This document shows positions 8,878 through 18,711 of a DNA stretch of 64,000 bases, one piece after another. Under the pieces are notes generated by a model. It did no database searches, was not told the origin of the DNA, and saw nothing but the letters and a program-made list of their open reading frames with translations. A program made the position numbers and the translations under genes. Position 1 is the stretch's first letter. Each line of letters begins with the position of its first letter. The DNA is from Anaerocaecibacter muris (GTDB lineage Bacteria; Bacillota; Clostridia; Christensenellales; Pumilibacteraceae): the NCBI RefSeq assembly GCF_943192945.1, contig NZ_CALPCE010000005.1:1-64000 (forward strand), read 5' to 3'.

Positions 8878-11142
8878 GTGAAACTTGTTATTATAGAGGG
8901 TTTCGGTAAGCTCGAAACCGTGCAAAAATACCTCGGCAGCGGATATAAAGTTTTCGCAACGGGCGGACACGTCCGCGACTTGCCGTCCAAGCGCTTGGCG
9001 GTGGACGTAAAAAACGATTTCGAGCCGACATACGTCGTTATGGACGACAAAAAAAGCGTTGCCGAAAGCCTTAAAAAAGCGGCGAGCGGCGCAGAAACGG
9101 TGTTGCTCGCAACCGACCCCGACCGCGAGGGCGAGGCTATTTCTTGGCACGTTGCAACTTTGCTCGATATTCCCGCCGACGCGCCCGTGCGCATCGAATT
9201 TAACGAAATAAGCAAAAACGCCGTGCAAACCGCGCTTAAAAACCCGCGCGCCATCGATAAGAATTTGGTGGACGCACAGCAGGCGCGGCGCGTGCTCGAC
9301 AGGCTTGTCGGCTACAAGGTGTCGCCCGTGCTTTGTCAAAAAATCCAAAGCAATTTGAGCGCGGGCAGGGTGCAGTCCGTTACGCTTCGGCTTGTCGTGG
9401 ACAGAGAACGCGAAATTCAAGCGTTCGTGCCCGAGGAATACTGGAACTTCTTTTCCCATCTAAAAACCGAAAGCGGCGAAAATATTAAAACCGCGCTCAA
9501 CGGGTACAAGGGCGAAAAGATTAAACTGTCGTGCGAAGACGACGTTAAAAAATTGGTGTTCGACCTCGAAAACGCGCAATATACGGTTAAAAACGTCAAA
9601 AAGAGCGTGACGAAATCGCACCCTTACGCGCCGTTTATCACGTCCACAATGCAACAGGACGCAATGAACAAACTCGGCATGAGTTTGCGCCAAACGTCGT
9701 CCGCCGCGCAAACGCTTTACGAGGGCGTGGAATTGCCTAACGAGGGCAAAGTCGCGCTTATAACTTATATACGAACGGACTCCACGCGCGTATCGAGCGC
9801 AGCCATTGCCGCCGCGCGCGAATATATCGGCAAAAATTACGGCGACAAGTACTTGCCCGAAAAACCCAATTATTACGCGTCCAAAAAGAGCGCGCAGGAC
9901 GCGCACGAAGCGATTCGTCCCATTTCGCTCGACCGCACGCCCGAAAGCGTAAAGCCGTATTTAAACAAATACAATTACATGCTTTACAATCTTATATATA
10001 AGCGGTTTTTGGCGAGCCAAATGGCGGACGCGACATATAATTCCGTGTCCGTGGACATTGCCGCCAACGATTACGATTTCCGCATAAGCGGCAGAACGCC
10101 CGTGTTCGACGGCTTTACAAAGGTCTATGCGGCGGCGGAAAAGCCGTCGTCCGACGACGATAAGTCGGACGATAACAAGCGTGTGCCCGAACTTACCGTG
10201 GGCGAAACGCTGGGCTTTGTCAAACACGAATACGAACAGAAATTCACAAAGCCGCCCGCGCGCTACACCGAAGCGAGTCTTGTAAAAGCCATGGAAGAAA
10301 AGGGCATAGGCAGACCTGCGACATACACGCCGACGGTCACGCTGTTGTTCTCGCGCAAGTATATAGAAAAGAGCGGGCGCGCTATTGCCGCTACCGAACT
10401 CGGTTGCAAAGTTACGGACATGCTCGTTAAGTATTTTCCCGACATTATGGACGTCGGGTTCACGGCGAATATGGAGAGCGAACTCGACGGCATAGAGGAA
10501 GGCGGCGTGCGCTGGCAAAACGTAGTCGCGGGATTTTACGAAGGGTTCGAGGATAAAATCAAAGCGGCGAAGGGCGACGATTATACGCTTAAAGCTCCCG
10601 ATGAACAGACCGATTTCGAGTGCGAAAAATGCGGCGCAAAGATGGTCATAAAGACGGGCAGATTCGGCAAGTTTTTGGCATGCCCCAACTATCCCAAATG
10701 CAAGAACACCAAAAATTTGGACGAAAACGGCAATATTTCCGAGCCGAAGGCTCCGGAGGTGTCGGACGTCGTCTGCGATAAGTGCGGCGCCATGATGGTG
10801 GTTAAAACGGGCAAATACGGCAAATTCTTGGCGTGCCCCAACTATCCCAAGTGCAAAAATATAGTAAACCTCGATAAGCCCGCGGACGCGAACGAACCGC
10901 CGCTTCCGCCGTGTCCCAAGTGCGGAAAACCGCTTAAAAAGATAACGACGCGCAAGTCGGTGTTTTACGGATGCTCGGGTTATCCCGACTGCGACTTTGC
11001 GTCGTCCGATCCGCCTACCGGCGAAAAGTGTCCGGAGTGCGGCGCGCCGCTCGTTATGAAAACGGGCAAAAACGGCAAGTATGTCAAGTGCATTGGCAAG
11101 ACCTGCAAGTACAAAAAAAGCGTTGAAAATGACGGCAAGTAA
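8878..11142 (+). CDS. topA: DNA topoisomerase I
   Basis: A 754-residue type IA topoisomerase that relaxes negative supercoils. The Toprim domain is at the N-terminus (with DPDREGEAISWH near residue 82), the active-site tyrosine is in ITYIRTDST near residue 297, and HEAIRPI follows. The C-terminus has four C4 zinc ribbons, starting near residues 582, 631, 680 and 717 (CEKCGAK, CDKCGAM, CPKCGKP, CPECGAP), each closed by a second cysteine pair. It starts with GTG at 8878 behind AAGGAGAT. A 515-codon antisense frame over this gene is a codon-bias shadow. Confidence 0.97.
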   Translation: MKLVIIEGFGKLETVQKYLGSGYKVFATGGHVRDLPSKRLAVDVKNDFEPTYVVMDDKKSVAESLKKAASGAETVLLATDPDREGEAISWHVATLLDIPADAPVRIEFNEISKNAVQTALKNPRAIDKNLVDAQQARRVLDRLVGYKVSPVLCQKIQSNLSAGRVQSVTLRLVVDREREIQAFVPEEYWNFFSHLKTESGENIKTALNGYKGEKIKLSCEDDVKKLVFDLENAQYTVKNVKKSVTKSHPYAPFITSTMQQDAMNKLGMSLRQTSSAAQTLYEGVELPNEGKVALITYIRTDSTRVSSAAIAAAREYIGKNYGDKYLPEKPNYYASKKSAQDAHEAIRPISLDRTPESVKPYLNKYNYMLYNLIYKRFLASQMADATYNSVSVDIAANDYDFRISGRTPVFDGFTKVYAAAEKPSSDDDKSDDNKRVPELTVGETLGFVKHEYEQKFTKPPARYTEASLVKAMEEKGIGRPATYTPTVTLLFSRKYIEKSGRAIAATELGCKVTDMLVKYFPDIMDVGFTANMESELDGIEEGGVRWQNVVAGFYEGFEDKIKAAKGDDYTLKAPDEQTDFECEKCGAKMVIKTGRFGKFLACPNYPKCKNTKNLDENGNISEPKAPEVSDVVCDKCGAMMVVKTGKYGKFLACPNYPKCKNIVNLDKPADANEPPLPPCPKCGKPLKKITTRKSVFYGCSGYPDCDFASSDPPTGEKCPECGAPLVMKTGKNGKYVKCIGKTCKYKKSVENDGK

Positions 11143-12427
11143 AACCGTAAACATTATAGGCGGCGGGCTTGCGGGGTCTGAAGCCGCGCTGTATCTTTCG
11201 GCACGCGGAGTGTCGGTTAGGCTGTTCGAGGCTAAACCGTCGTGGCGTTCGCCCGCGCACAAGAGCGCGGATTTTGCGGAAATAGTTTGTTCCAACTCGC
11301 TCAAAAGCACCGCGGAAACAACGGCGAGCGGTGCGCTAAAAAACGAGCTCGGCGTTATGGGTTGCGCGCTATTGAATATCGCGCGGCAAAACGCAGTGCC
11401 TGCGGGTAGCGCGCTCGCGGTCGATCGCGATCGTTTTTCCGCCGCAGTCACAGATGAAATACGTTCGCGCGAAAATATCGAGATTGTCAACCGAATAGTG
11501 CGCGACATTGATGTGTCGGAGCCTACGCTCGTTTGTGCGGGACCTGTATGTCACGACGATCTTGCGCAGTCGCTCGCGACGTTGACGGGCGAGCGATCGT
11601 TGCATTTTTTCGACGCCGCAGCGCCCATAGTGACGGCGGAAAGCATAGACATGTCGCGCGCGTTTTTCGGCGCGCGGTACGGCAAGGGCGGCGACGACTA
11701 TCTTAATTGCCCCATGACAAAGGACGAATATCTTGCGTTTCATGTCCAACTGATAAACGCCGAGCGCGTCGTTGACGAAATAGGCGGCGTGTTCGAGGGG
11801 TGCATGCCCGTCGAGGTAATGGCGGCGCGCGGCGTGGACGCGTTGCGATTCGGTCCGCTTCGCCCCGTCGGGTTCAGAGATGCGGGTAAACCGTATGCAG
11901 TGTTACAGCTTCGGCGCGAAAATTGCGCGGGCACGCTGTTTAATCTTGTGGGGTTTCAGACAAATCTTAAATTCGGCGAACAAAAGCGCGTATTCTCCAT
12001 GATCCCCGCGCTCCAAGCCGCGGAGTTTGTGCGGTACGGCGTTATGCACCGTAATACCTTTATAAACGCGCCCGTCGCGTTGAATTCCGATCTGCGGCTT
12101 AAAAACTATCCCAACGTGTTTATTGCGGGGCAGTTGTGCGGCGTTGAGGGGTATGTGGAGAGCATAGCGACGGGATTGCTGGCGGCGATAAACGTCGAGC
12201 GCATGTTGCGCGGCGAGCCTACCGTCGTGCCGCCCGTCGAAACTGTGCTCGGCGCGCTGTGCAATTATATCACTTTGCCCAATGTAAACTTCCAGCCCAT
12301 GAACGCCAATTTCGGCGTGCTTCCGCCTATGGACAGCGTTAAAAAAGCGGAGCGCAAGCGCGCGTATTATGACCGAAGCGACCTAAAAATCCGCGAGTGG
12401 GCGCAAAGCGCAATATACGGCGGCTAA
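11129..12427 (+). CDS. trmFO: tRNA (uracil-54-C5)-methyltransferase TrmFO
   Basis: A folate/FAD-dependent enzyme forming ribothymidine-54 in the T-loop of tRNA, using methylene-THF. The 432-residue product opens with the FAD-binding motif IIGGGLAGSEAALYL and contains SNSLKS and the RENCAGTLFNLVGFQTNL region typical of the family. I chose ATG 11129, which overlaps the end of topA by 14 bases; a frame continuing further upstream is only overlap. In Bacillus an XerC gene (codV) stands between trmFO and hslV; here it is absent. A second copy of folate supply, glyA and folD, is within the window. Confidence 0.95.
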   Translation: MTASKTVNIIGGGLAGSEAALYLSARGVSVRLFEAKPSWRSPAHKSADFAEIVCSNSLKSTAETTASGALKNELGVMGCALLNIARQNAVPAGSALAVDRDRFSAAVTDEIRSRENIEIVNRIVRDIDVSEPTLVCAGPVCHDDLAQSLATLTGERSLHFFDAAAPIVTAESIDMSRAFFGARYGKGGDDYLNCPMTKDEYLAFHVQLINAERVVDEIGGVFEGCMPVEVMAARGVDALRFGPLRPVGFRDAGKPYAVLQLRRENCAGTLFNLVGFQTNLKFGEQKRVFSMIPALQAAEFVRYGVMHRNTFINAPVALNSDLRLKNYPNVFIAGQLCGVEGYVESIATGLLAAINVERMLRGEPTVVPPVETVLGALCNYITLPNVNFQPMNANFGVLPPMDSVKKAERKRAYYDRSDLKIREWAQSAIYGG

Positions 12428-12442
12428 ATATCCGCAATTTTG

Positions 12443-12471
12443 TTGTCAACCGCGCGCCGTTGTGATATAAT
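12443..12471 (+). promoter_or_regulatory. sigma-A promoter of hslVU
   Basis: TTGTCA (12443-12448), 17 bases, TATAAT (12466-12471). It leaves a leader of about 120 bases. No CtsR or CIRCE operator was seen. Confidence 0.75.
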
Positions 12472-12600
12472 TAAAAGGCAAGCGAGAGCGCACAAAAACG
12501 GACAATCGCGGACATGCGTAAGCGCGATAGCAAGTAATACTTTTAATGCGACGGATAAAAATACCGATTGTAATAAATTCTCGAAAGGAGTTAACTCGAT

Positions 12601-13134
12601 ATGAAACTTGAAGGAACGACCATTATAGGCGTTCGCCGCAACGGTCAAACCGTGATTGCGGGCGACGGACAGGTTACGCAAAATCAGCAGGTTATAATGA
12701 AAAGCAACGCGCGCAAAGTGCGCCGCGTGTACAACGACAGCGTTATTTTGGGCTTTGCCGGCTCTGTAGCCGACGCGTTTACGTTGAGCGAACGCTTTGA
12801 AGAAATGCTCAATAAGTTTTCGGGCAACCTTATGCGCGCGGCGGTGGAACTCGCCATGCTTTGGCGCGGCGACAGAGCTTTGCGCCAGCTCGAAGCGCTT
12901 ATGATAGTCGCGGACAAAACCGATATGTATATCGTATCGGGTAGCGGCGACGTGATAGAACCCGAACATGGCGTGTGCGCTATCGGCTCGGGCGGAAACT
13001 ATGCGCTCGCGGCGGGCAGGGCGCTTTTAGACAACACCGATATGACCGCCGAGCAAATCGCGCGCGAAGCAATGCACATCGCTTCCGATATTTGCATATT
13101 CACCAACTCCAATATCGTTGTGGAGGTCGCATAA
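12601..13134 (+). CDS. hslV: ATP-dependent protease subunit HslV
   Basis: The proteolytic dodecamer of the HslUV protease. The 177-residue sequence begins MKLEGTT; as in the family, cleavage before the first threonine of [10 protein letters not shown] would expose the N-terminal nucleophile, so a five-residue propeptide is inferred. [18 protein letters not shown] and the late [11 protein letters not shown] are family landmarks. The Bacillus homologue ClpQ uses serine; here it is threonine as in enterics. The start ATG follows GAAAGGAG. Its stop overlaps hslU as TAATG. Confidence 0.95.
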   Translation: MKLEGTTIIGVRRNGQTVIAGDGQVTQNQQVIMKSNARKVRRVYNDSVILGFAGSVADAFTLSERFEEMLNKFSGNLMRAAVELAMLWRGDRALRQLEALMIVADKTDMYIVSGSGDVIEPEHGVCAIGSGGNYALAAGRALLDNTDMTAEQIAREAMHIASDICIFTNSNIVVEVA

Positions 13135-14456
13135 TGAATCTAACGCCCAAGCAAATCGTCGCGGAACTCGACAGATATATTATAGGACAGACAAAAGCCA
13201 AGCGCGCCGTGGCGATTGCGTTGCGCAACCGTTACCGCAGAAGTCAACTGCCCGAAAGCGTGCGCGACGAAATTACGCCCAAAAACATTATCATGAAAGG
13301 ACCGACGGGCGTCGGCAAGACGGAAATCGCGCGGCGGCTCGCCAAAATCATGCGCGCGCCGTTTATCAAGGTGGAAGCTACAAAGTACACCGAGGTCGGC
13401 TATGTCGGGCGCGACGTGGAGTCAATGATACGCGATCTCGCGGAGACGGCGGTGCACCTCGTCAAGGAAGAGCAAATGGCGGAGGTGGAGAGCAAAGCCC
13501 GCGCGTTTGCCGAACAAAAGGTTATAGACGCGATTGTCAAGGCGCGCAAAAAAAATAATTCGGACATTGCCGAAAACGTGTTGAAAGCGCAGATTGCTGA
13601 CGAACTTCACGACGGCAAGCTCAAAAATACCGTTATAGAAATCGAACTCGCGGAACGCATGCCGCAAATGGAAGCAATGCCGGGGATGGCGATTGATCTT
13701 AACCTCGGCGAAATGCTGGGAAGCCTCGGCAGTCTTATTCCGCAAAAGAAAAAGCGCCGCAAAGTTTCCGTCGAGGAAGCTGTCGCGCTGTACATGGAAG
13801 AAGAAAGCGAGCGGCTTTTGGATATGGACGCTATCAAAGCGGAGGGCATTAAGCGCGCGCAAGAGGACGGCATTATATTTATCGACGAAATCGATAAAAT
13901 AGCCAACAAGCAAGGCTCCGGCGGCGGCATGGACGTATCGCGCGAGGGCGTACAGCGCGATATTTTGCCAATAGTCGAGGGTTGCACCGTTATGACCAAG
14001 TACGGCGCAATCAAAACCGATTATATTCTGTTCATTGCGGCGGGCGCGTTCCAAATTTCGAGCGTCACCGATCTTATCCCCGAACTGCAAGGACGTTTCC
14101 CCATACGCGTCGATTTGGAATCGTTGACTTACGAGGATTTTATTCGCATATTCACCGAGCCCGAAAACGCAGTGACGCGGCAGTATGCGGCAATGCTGTC
14201 TGTCGAGAATATAGAACTCACGTTCACGCCCGAAGCTATCGAGGAAATGAGCCGCATAGCCGCCATGGAAAACGAAACGGGCGAGGACATCGGCGCGCGC
14301 AGACTTCACACTATTTTGGAAAGTTTGCTCGAAGACATCAGCTTTAATGCCGACGGAAACAATCCGCAAATACAGGTGGTAGTAGACAAAGCCTACGTGG
14401 AAGAACATCTTGCAAAGGAAATTTCCGCGCACAACCTCAAAAAATTCATTTTATAG
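13134..14456 (+). CDS. hslU: ATP-dependent protease ATPase subunit HslU
   Basis: The AAA+ unfoldase that feeds HslV. It is 440 residues with [19 protein letters not shown] at the start, Walker A GPTGVGKTE, a variable I-domain around residues 110-230, Walker B IIFIDEIDKI, and the C-terminal tail LKKFIL, which docks into HslV. An open frame extends upstream to 12975 within hslV, but the TAATG junction and the conserved N-terminus fix the start. Confidence 0.97.
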   Translation: MNLTPKQIVAELDRYIIGQTKAKRAVAIALRNRYRRSQLPESVRDEITPKNIIMKGPTGVGKTEIARRLAKIMRAPFIKVEATKYTEVGYVGRDVESMIRDLAETAVHLVKEEQMAEVESKARAFAEQKVIDAIVKARKKNNSDIAENVLKAQIADELHDGKLKNTVIEIELAERMPQMEAMPGMAIDLNLGEMLGSLGSLIPQKKKRRKVSVEEAVALYMEEESERLLDMDAIKAEGIKRAQEDGIIFIDEIDKIANKQGSGGGMDVSREGVQRDILPIVEGCTVMTKYGAIKTDYILFIAAGAFQISSVTDLIPELQGRFPIRVDLESLTYEDFIRIFTEPENAVTRQYAAMLSVENIELTFTPEAIEEMSRIAAMENETGEDIGARRLHTILESLLEDISFNADGNNPQIQVVVDKAYVEEHLAKEISAHNLKKFIL

Positions 14457-14465
14457 CAGCGTATT

Positions 14466-15725
14466 ATGGTAAACGTACCCAAAGGCACAAAGGATATGTT
14501 GCCCCGCGAATCGCACAAATGGCAGGCGGTAGAGGCGGCGGCAAAAAAGATTACCGCGTTATACAACGTCAAACAAATTCGCACGCCCGTGTTCGAGCAT
14601 GCCGAATTATTTTTGCGTTCGATAGGCGACAGCACGGACATTGTCAATAAGGAAATGTATATTTTCGAGGACAAGGGCGGGCGCAAAATGGCGTTGCGTC
14701 CGGAGGGCACGGCGGGCGTCGTGCGTTCCGTGCTCGAAAACAATCTGTGCGAAACACTGCCGCAAAAGGTGTTTTACATAGAGGGCGTGTATCGTTACGA
14801 ACAGCCGCAAGCGGGCAGGTACAGAGAACACCATCAGTTCGGCGCGGAGTTTTTCGGCAGTGAATTGCCTTGCTTCGAGGTGGAACTGTTGAGCATGGCG
14901 CGCGATTTCCTTAAAGAAATCGGGTTTAGCGATTTGCGGTTGCGCATTAACACTATCGGTTGCAACGAATGTCGCGCCGAATACAACAAGGCGTTGCGCG
15001 CATTTTTGGCGGGCGTAAAAGATAAAATTTGCGGCGACTGCAAACGTCGCGCAGAAATCAACCCGTTGCGCACGCTCGATTGCAAAGTCCCGTCGTGCAA
15101 GGAAATTTACAAATCCGCGCCGCAGATTTCCGATTTTCTTTGCGACAACTGCAAGCAACACCACAAACAAGTGCTTAAAGGTTTGGACGCCGCGGGAATA
15201 CAGTATTTCGAGGACAAAAATCTCGTGCGCGGTCTGGACTATTACACGCGCACGGTATTCGAGTTTTGCGACGGCGACTTGGCTGTGCTGGGCGGCGGGC
15301 GTTACGACAATTTGTGCGAACAGCTCGGCGGCAAGCATACGCCTTGCGTGGGGTTCGGTTGCGGTATAGAACGGCTTATCGCCGCGGCGGAAACTCGCGG
15401 CATCGAGTTCGCCGACAATACGCCTTATGTGTTTGCGGCGGCGCAGTGCGACAGCGCGCGCGAAACCTGCGCCGATATTGTCGCGCAGTTGCGCAACATC
15501 GGCGTTTCCGCGGAATACGACTTGATGGGTAAAAGTCTGAAAGCGCAATTCCGTTATGCCGACAGACAGGGTTTCCCTTACGTAATAACGGTGGGCGAGG
15601 CGGAAATGCAGTCGGGCAAATATACGCTTAAACGCATGGCGGACGGCAATACGACGGCGATCGGCGCGGCTCGGCTTGCGCAGGACGTCAAATCGGCAGT
15701 CGAAAAAGACCGCGCGCAAAGTTAA
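14466..15725 (+). CDS. hisS: histidyl-tRNA synthetase
   Basis: A class II synthetase of 419 residues. Motif 2 (YIEGVYRYEQPQAGRYREHHQ) and the HisRS-specific motifs LVRGLDYYTRTVFEF and VLGGGRYDNL are present, with motif 3 in GFGCGIERL and a C-terminal anticodon-binding domain. A CxxC pair with a second cysteine pair near residues 160-195 (CNEC, CGDC) is a zinc-like insertion also seen in some relatives. It stands nine bases after hslU. No aspS follows, although hisS-aspS is common. Confidence 0.95.
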   Translation: MVNVPKGTKDMLPRESHKWQAVEAAAKKITALYNVKQIRTPVFEHAELFLRSIGDSTDIVNKEMYIFEDKGGRKMALRPEGTAGVVRSVLENNLCETLPQKVFYIEGVYRYEQPQAGRYREHHQFGAEFFGSELPCFEVELLSMARDFLKEIGFSDLRLRINTIGCNECRAEYNKALRAFLAGVKDKICGDCKRRAEINPLRTLDCKVPSCKEIYKSAPQISDFLCDNCKQHHKQVLKGLDAAGIQYFEDKNLVRGLDYYTRTVFEFCDGDLAVLGGGRYDNLCEQLGGKHTPCVGFGCGIERLIAAAETRGIEFADNTPYVFAAAQCDSARETCADIVAQLRNIGVSAEYDLMGKSLKAQFRYADRQGFPYVITVGEAEMQSGKYTLKRMADGNTTAIGAARLAQDVKSAVEKDRAQS

Positions 15726-15735
15726 GAGGGTACGA

Positions 15736-16416
15736 TTGCAAAAGGCTTTTGACAGAACTGTATCGCTCATAGGCGAGCAAGCATTCGACAGACTGGCGCA
15801 GTCGCGCGTGATTGTCGTGGGGCTGGGCGGAGTAGGCGGCGCGGCGGCGGAAGTCCTTGCGCGATCGGGCGTGGGCGCGCTTACTCTCGTAGACGGCGAC
15901 GCATTCGAGCCGACTAACCTAAACAGGCAAATTCTTTGCACTGTCGCCGACGTAGGCAAAAACAAAGCGGAAGTAGCCGCGGCGCGCGTGCACGGCGTCA
16001 ATCCGAGCGCGAGCGTTACGGCGGTATCCGAGTTTGTGACCGCCGATAATATCGACGGTATACTCGGCGACGGACGGTTCGACTACTGTATCGACGCTAT
16101 CGACGATTTAAAAAATAAAATTTTGCTTATTACTGCGTGCAAACGCGCGGGAATACCCGTTATTTCCGCAATGGGCGCAGGGAACAGGCTCGATTGCGAT
16201 TTCGAGCTTACCGATATATTCAAGACCAAAAACGACCCGTTTGCGCGCAAACTTCGCCGCGAACTTAAAACGGCGGGCGTGGACAAGCTGGATGTTGTGT
16301 GCGCAACGTCGCCGCCGTTCGTGAGAGCGGGCGAACCCGCGTCAATCGCCGCGCCGCCGCTCGTTATGGGCGCGATGATAGCGGGGTATGCCGTTAAGAG
16401 GCTTGCGGGCGTATGA
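15736..16416 (+). CDS. tcdA: tRNA threonylcarbamoyladenosine dehydratase (TcdA/CsdL-like)
   Basis: An E1-like ThiF-fold enzyme of 226 residues. The nucleotide-binding loop VVGLGGVGGAAAE, DGDAFEPTNLNRQ, and CIDAIDDLKNK are family motifs. TcdA cyclises t6A-37 of tRNA to ct6A using ATP. The start is TTG at 15736, chosen for GAGGG just upstream and the conserved N-terminus (QKAFDRTVSLIGEQAFDRL). It follows hisS by ten bases. Other ThiF-fold enzymes are possible but the family-specific spacing favours TcdA. Confidence 0.85.
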   Translation: MQKAFDRTVSLIGEQAFDRLAQSRVIVVGLGGVGGAAAEVLARSGVGALTLVDGDAFEPTNLNRQILCTVADVGKNKAEVAAARVHGVNPSASVTAVSEFVTADNIDGILGDGRFDYCIDAIDDLKNKILLITACKRAGIPVISAMGAGNRLDCDFELTDIFKTKNDPFARKLRRELKTAGVDKLDVVCATSPPFVRAGEPASIAAPPLVMGAMIAGYAVKRLAGV

Positions 16417-16889
16417 CGGAGAGTTGCAGGGTAAAAAAAGTTCGGCGCGGTATAATATACGTGGAGCTGAACAAATCGCAAAAGTGCGACGGGTGCAAAA
16501 TGTGCGCTTTCGGCAAGAACAACACGATTGTCATGCCCGCGCTATGCGACTTGCCCGTGCAGGTCGGACAGACCGTGACGGTGCGCATGCCCGCTCAATC
16601 CGCAGGCAACGCCGCGCTGTTGATATACGCGGTACCGCTGTTGACAATGCTGATAGGCGCGTTGATAGGTCTTGTCGGCGAGTGGCAGTTGCAATTAGGG
16701 CTTGCGACGGCGGGGCTTGTCGTAGGGCTTGCGGCGATAATACCGATAGAACGACTGTACAGAAAAAAGTCGGGCGCGTTGCCCGTTGTGATAGCGGACA
16801 TAAGCGAAACCGCATGCGCGCAGGACGCGGACGCGGGCGAACGGCAAACAAATGAAAATACCGATAACGGAGAGCAATATGGAACTTGA
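16413..16889 (+). CDS. RseC/MucC-like membrane protein
   Basis: A 158-residue protein with an N-terminal cytoplasmic beta-rich region holding a cysteine cluster ([11 protein letters not shown], residues about 25-35), two adjacent transmembrane helices (about residues 68-110) and a short polar tail. This is the layout of the SoxR-reducing/RseC family, in which the cysteines may bind a redox cofactor. It overlaps tcdA by four bases and glyA by eleven bases. The physiological role in this organism is unknown; Rnf genes, the usual partners in Clostridia, are not here. Confidence 0.7.
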   Translation: MTESCRVKKVRRGIIYVELNKSQKCDGCKMCAFGKNNTIVMPALCDLPVQVGQTVTVRMPAQSAGNAALLIYAVPLLTMLIGALIGLVGEWQLQLGLATAGLVVGLAAIIPIERLYRKKSGALPVVIADISETACAQDADAGERQTNENTDNGEQYGT

Positions 16890-18123
16890 ACTGATTGAAA
16901 AAATCGACCCCGAAGTTGCGGCGAGCATGAAAAAAGAACTCAATCGCCAACGCAACAAAATCGAACTCATAGCGAGCGAAAACTTTGTGTCACCCGCGGT
17001 CATGGCGGCGGCGGGATCGCATCTCACCAACAAATACGCCGAGGGCTATTCGGGCAAACGCTATTACGGCGGTTGCGAATACGTTGACGAAATAGAAACG
17101 CTTGCTATCGAGCGTGCAAAATCGTTATTCGGCGCAGAGCACGCCAACGTGCAACCGCATTGCGGCGCGAACGCCAATCACGCGGTGTTTTATGCCGTCC
17201 TTCAACCCAACGACACGTATCTCGGCATGAACCTCGCGCACGGCGGACATCTTACGCACGGCTCGAAAGTCAATTATTCGGGCAGATATTACAACGTCGT
17301 GCCTTACGGTGTGAGCGAGCAGACCGAAACGATAGATTACGACGAAGTCGAGCGGCTCGCGGTCGAGCACAAGCCCAAGCTAATACTCGCGGGCGCGTCG
17401 GCGTATCCGCGCGTAATCGATTTTAAAAGATTTCGCGAAATTGCAAACAAGGTGGGCGCGGTGTTCATGGTAGACATGGCGCACATAGCGGGACTTGTCG
17501 CGGCGGGGCTTCATCCCAATCCCGTCGAGTATGCGGATATAGTTACTACCACCACGCACAAAACGTTGCGCGGTCCGCGCGGCGGCATGATACTTTGCAA
17601 GGAGCAGTATGCAAAGGCGATAGATAAAGCTATTTTCCCCGGCACGCAGGGCGGTCCGTTGGAGCATATTATAGCGGCAAAAGCGGTTGCGTTCAAGGAA
17701 GCCGCTTCGGACGATTTCAAAAAATATCAATCGCAGGTTGTTAAAAACGCCAAGGCGTTGGCGGACGAATTTACCGCGCGCGGCGTCAATCTCGTGTCTG
17801 GCGGAACGGACAATCATTTAATGCTCGTAAAACTGGAAAACGGCATGACGGGCAAGGATCTCGAAACGTTGCTCGACGATTGCAATATTACGGTGAACAA
17901 AAACGCCGTGCCGTTCGATAAAATGCCGCCCTCAAAAACTTCGGGCATACGCATAGGATCGCCCGCGGCGACTTCGCGCGGCATGAAAGAGGAGCAAATG
18001 ACTGTGATTGCCGACTGTATCGCCGACGCTATACAAAAAGGCGAAAGCGCAAAACAGAGCATACTCGAAAGGGTCAAAAGTCTTACCGATAAATTCCCGC
18101 TGTATTCGGACGTCAAGGCGTAA
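16879..18123 (+). CDS. glyA: serine hydroxymethyltransferase
   Basis: A PLP enzyme interconverting serine and glycine with THF and methylene-THF. The product is 414 residues, normal length. Landmarks are [33 protein letters not shown], the PLP lysine in [14 protein letters not shown], and [11 protein letters not shown]. The start ATG 16879 is preferred over an in-frame ATG at 16852 because GGAGAG lies five bases before it. A terminator follows. Confidence 0.97.
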   Translation: MELELIEKIDPEVAASMKKELNRQRNKIELIASENFVSPAVMAAAGSHLTNKYAEGYSGKRYYGGCEYVDEIETLAIERAKSLFGAEHANVQPHCGANANHAVFYAVLQPNDTYLGMNLAHGGHLTHGSKVNYSGRYYNVVPYGVSEQTETIDYDEVERLAVEHKPKLILAGASAYPRVIDFKRFREIANKVGAVFMVDMAHIAGLVAAGLHPNPVEYADIVTTTTHKTLRGPRGGMILCKEQYAKAIDKAIFPGTQGGPLEHIIAAKAVAFKEAASDDFKKYQSQVVKNAKALADEFTARGVNLVSGGTDNHLMLVKLENGMTGKDLETLLDDCNITVNKNAVPFDKMPPSKTSGIRIGSPAATSRGMKEEQMTVIADCIADAIQKGESAKQSILERVKSLTDKFPLYSDVKA

Positions 18124-18148
18124 GCATTTATTTATAATCGTGTGTATA

Positions 18149-18178
18149 AGCGGGCGCAAAAAACGCGCTCGCTTTTTG
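18149..18178 (+). terminator. terminator of the glyA operon
   Basis: AGCGGGCGC and GCGCTCGCT form a stem with one mismatch around an A-rich loop, followed by TTTTTG. Confidence 0.75.
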
Positions 18179-18230
18179 CGTGATTAAAAACCCGATAAAT
18201 CTAAAACCCTATAAATTAACAGGGAATTAC

Positions 18231-18259
18231 TTGACATTGCCGCGCGATAGTGTTAGACT
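18231..18259 (+). promoter_or_regulatory. promoter of iscR-iscS
   Basis: A perfect -35 TTGACA (18231-18236), 17-base spacer, -10 TAGACT (18254-18259). A small dyad TAGT-N5-ACTA (18248-18260) overlaps the -10 and could be part of an Rrf2 operator. Confidence 0.75.
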
Positions 18260-18288
18260 AATACCGTAAAACAAACAAGGAGAGCGTT

Positions 18289-18711
18289 ATGCGTTTATCG
18301 ACAAGAGCTACTTACGGCATGCGACTGTGCTTTATGCTGGCGCTGTCCAAAACCCCGCTGTCCGCGTCGCAACTCGTAAGACAAACCGACGTCGGTATAA
18401 AATATTTGGAACAGCTTTTGGCTATGCTCAAACGCGGCGAAATAGTCAACGCGTACAGGGGCAAGACCGGCGGATATATTTTGGCGCGCGAGCCTCGGCT
18501 CATTACCGTGGGCGACATGCTTGTCGCGCTCGACGACGGATTCGACGCGCCCGCGTGCGTGTGGGGGAATTGCGAGGACATTTATTGCCCCAACCGCAAC
18601 GTGCTCAACAAACTCAACGACGGAATAAACAGCGTGCTCGACAGCGTTACTTTGCTCGACATTGTCAACGACTACCGCAATAATTGCGCCGCGCCGCACT
18701 TCGAGCTATGA
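18289..18711 (+). CDS. Rrf2 family transcriptional regulator (IscR-like)
   Basis: A 140-residue Rrf2 winged-helix protein beginning MRLSTRATYGMRL. Three cysteines in the region CVWGNCEDIYC (about residues 85-95) are placed like the iron-sulfur ligands of IscR, so cluster sensing is likely. It is followed, with an ATGA overlap, by a cysteine desulfurase gene, the normal target of such regulators, so autoregulation of this small operon is inferred. GGAGAG precedes the ATG. CymR-type regulators lack the cysteines and are a less good fit. Confidence 0.88.
   Translation: MRLSTRATYGMRLCFMLALSKTPLSASQLVRQTDVGIKYLEQLLAMLKRGEIVNAYRGKTGGYILAREPRLITVGDMLVALDDGFDAPACVWGNCEDIYCPNRNVLNKLNDGINSVLDSVTLLDIVNDYRNNCAAPHFEL

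Noticed and set aside
9961-11508. 515-codon minus-strand frame
   Set aside because: It lies antisense to topA and trmFO; the GC-rich codon pattern creates long mirror frames. The topA product has all family motifs.
12975-13133. Upstream extension of hslU into hslV
   Set aside because: HslU begins at MNLTPKQIV with a TAATG junction; the extension is frame overlap.
14607-16001. 464-codon minus-strand frame
   Set aside because: Antisense to hisS and tcdA, both with full motif sets.
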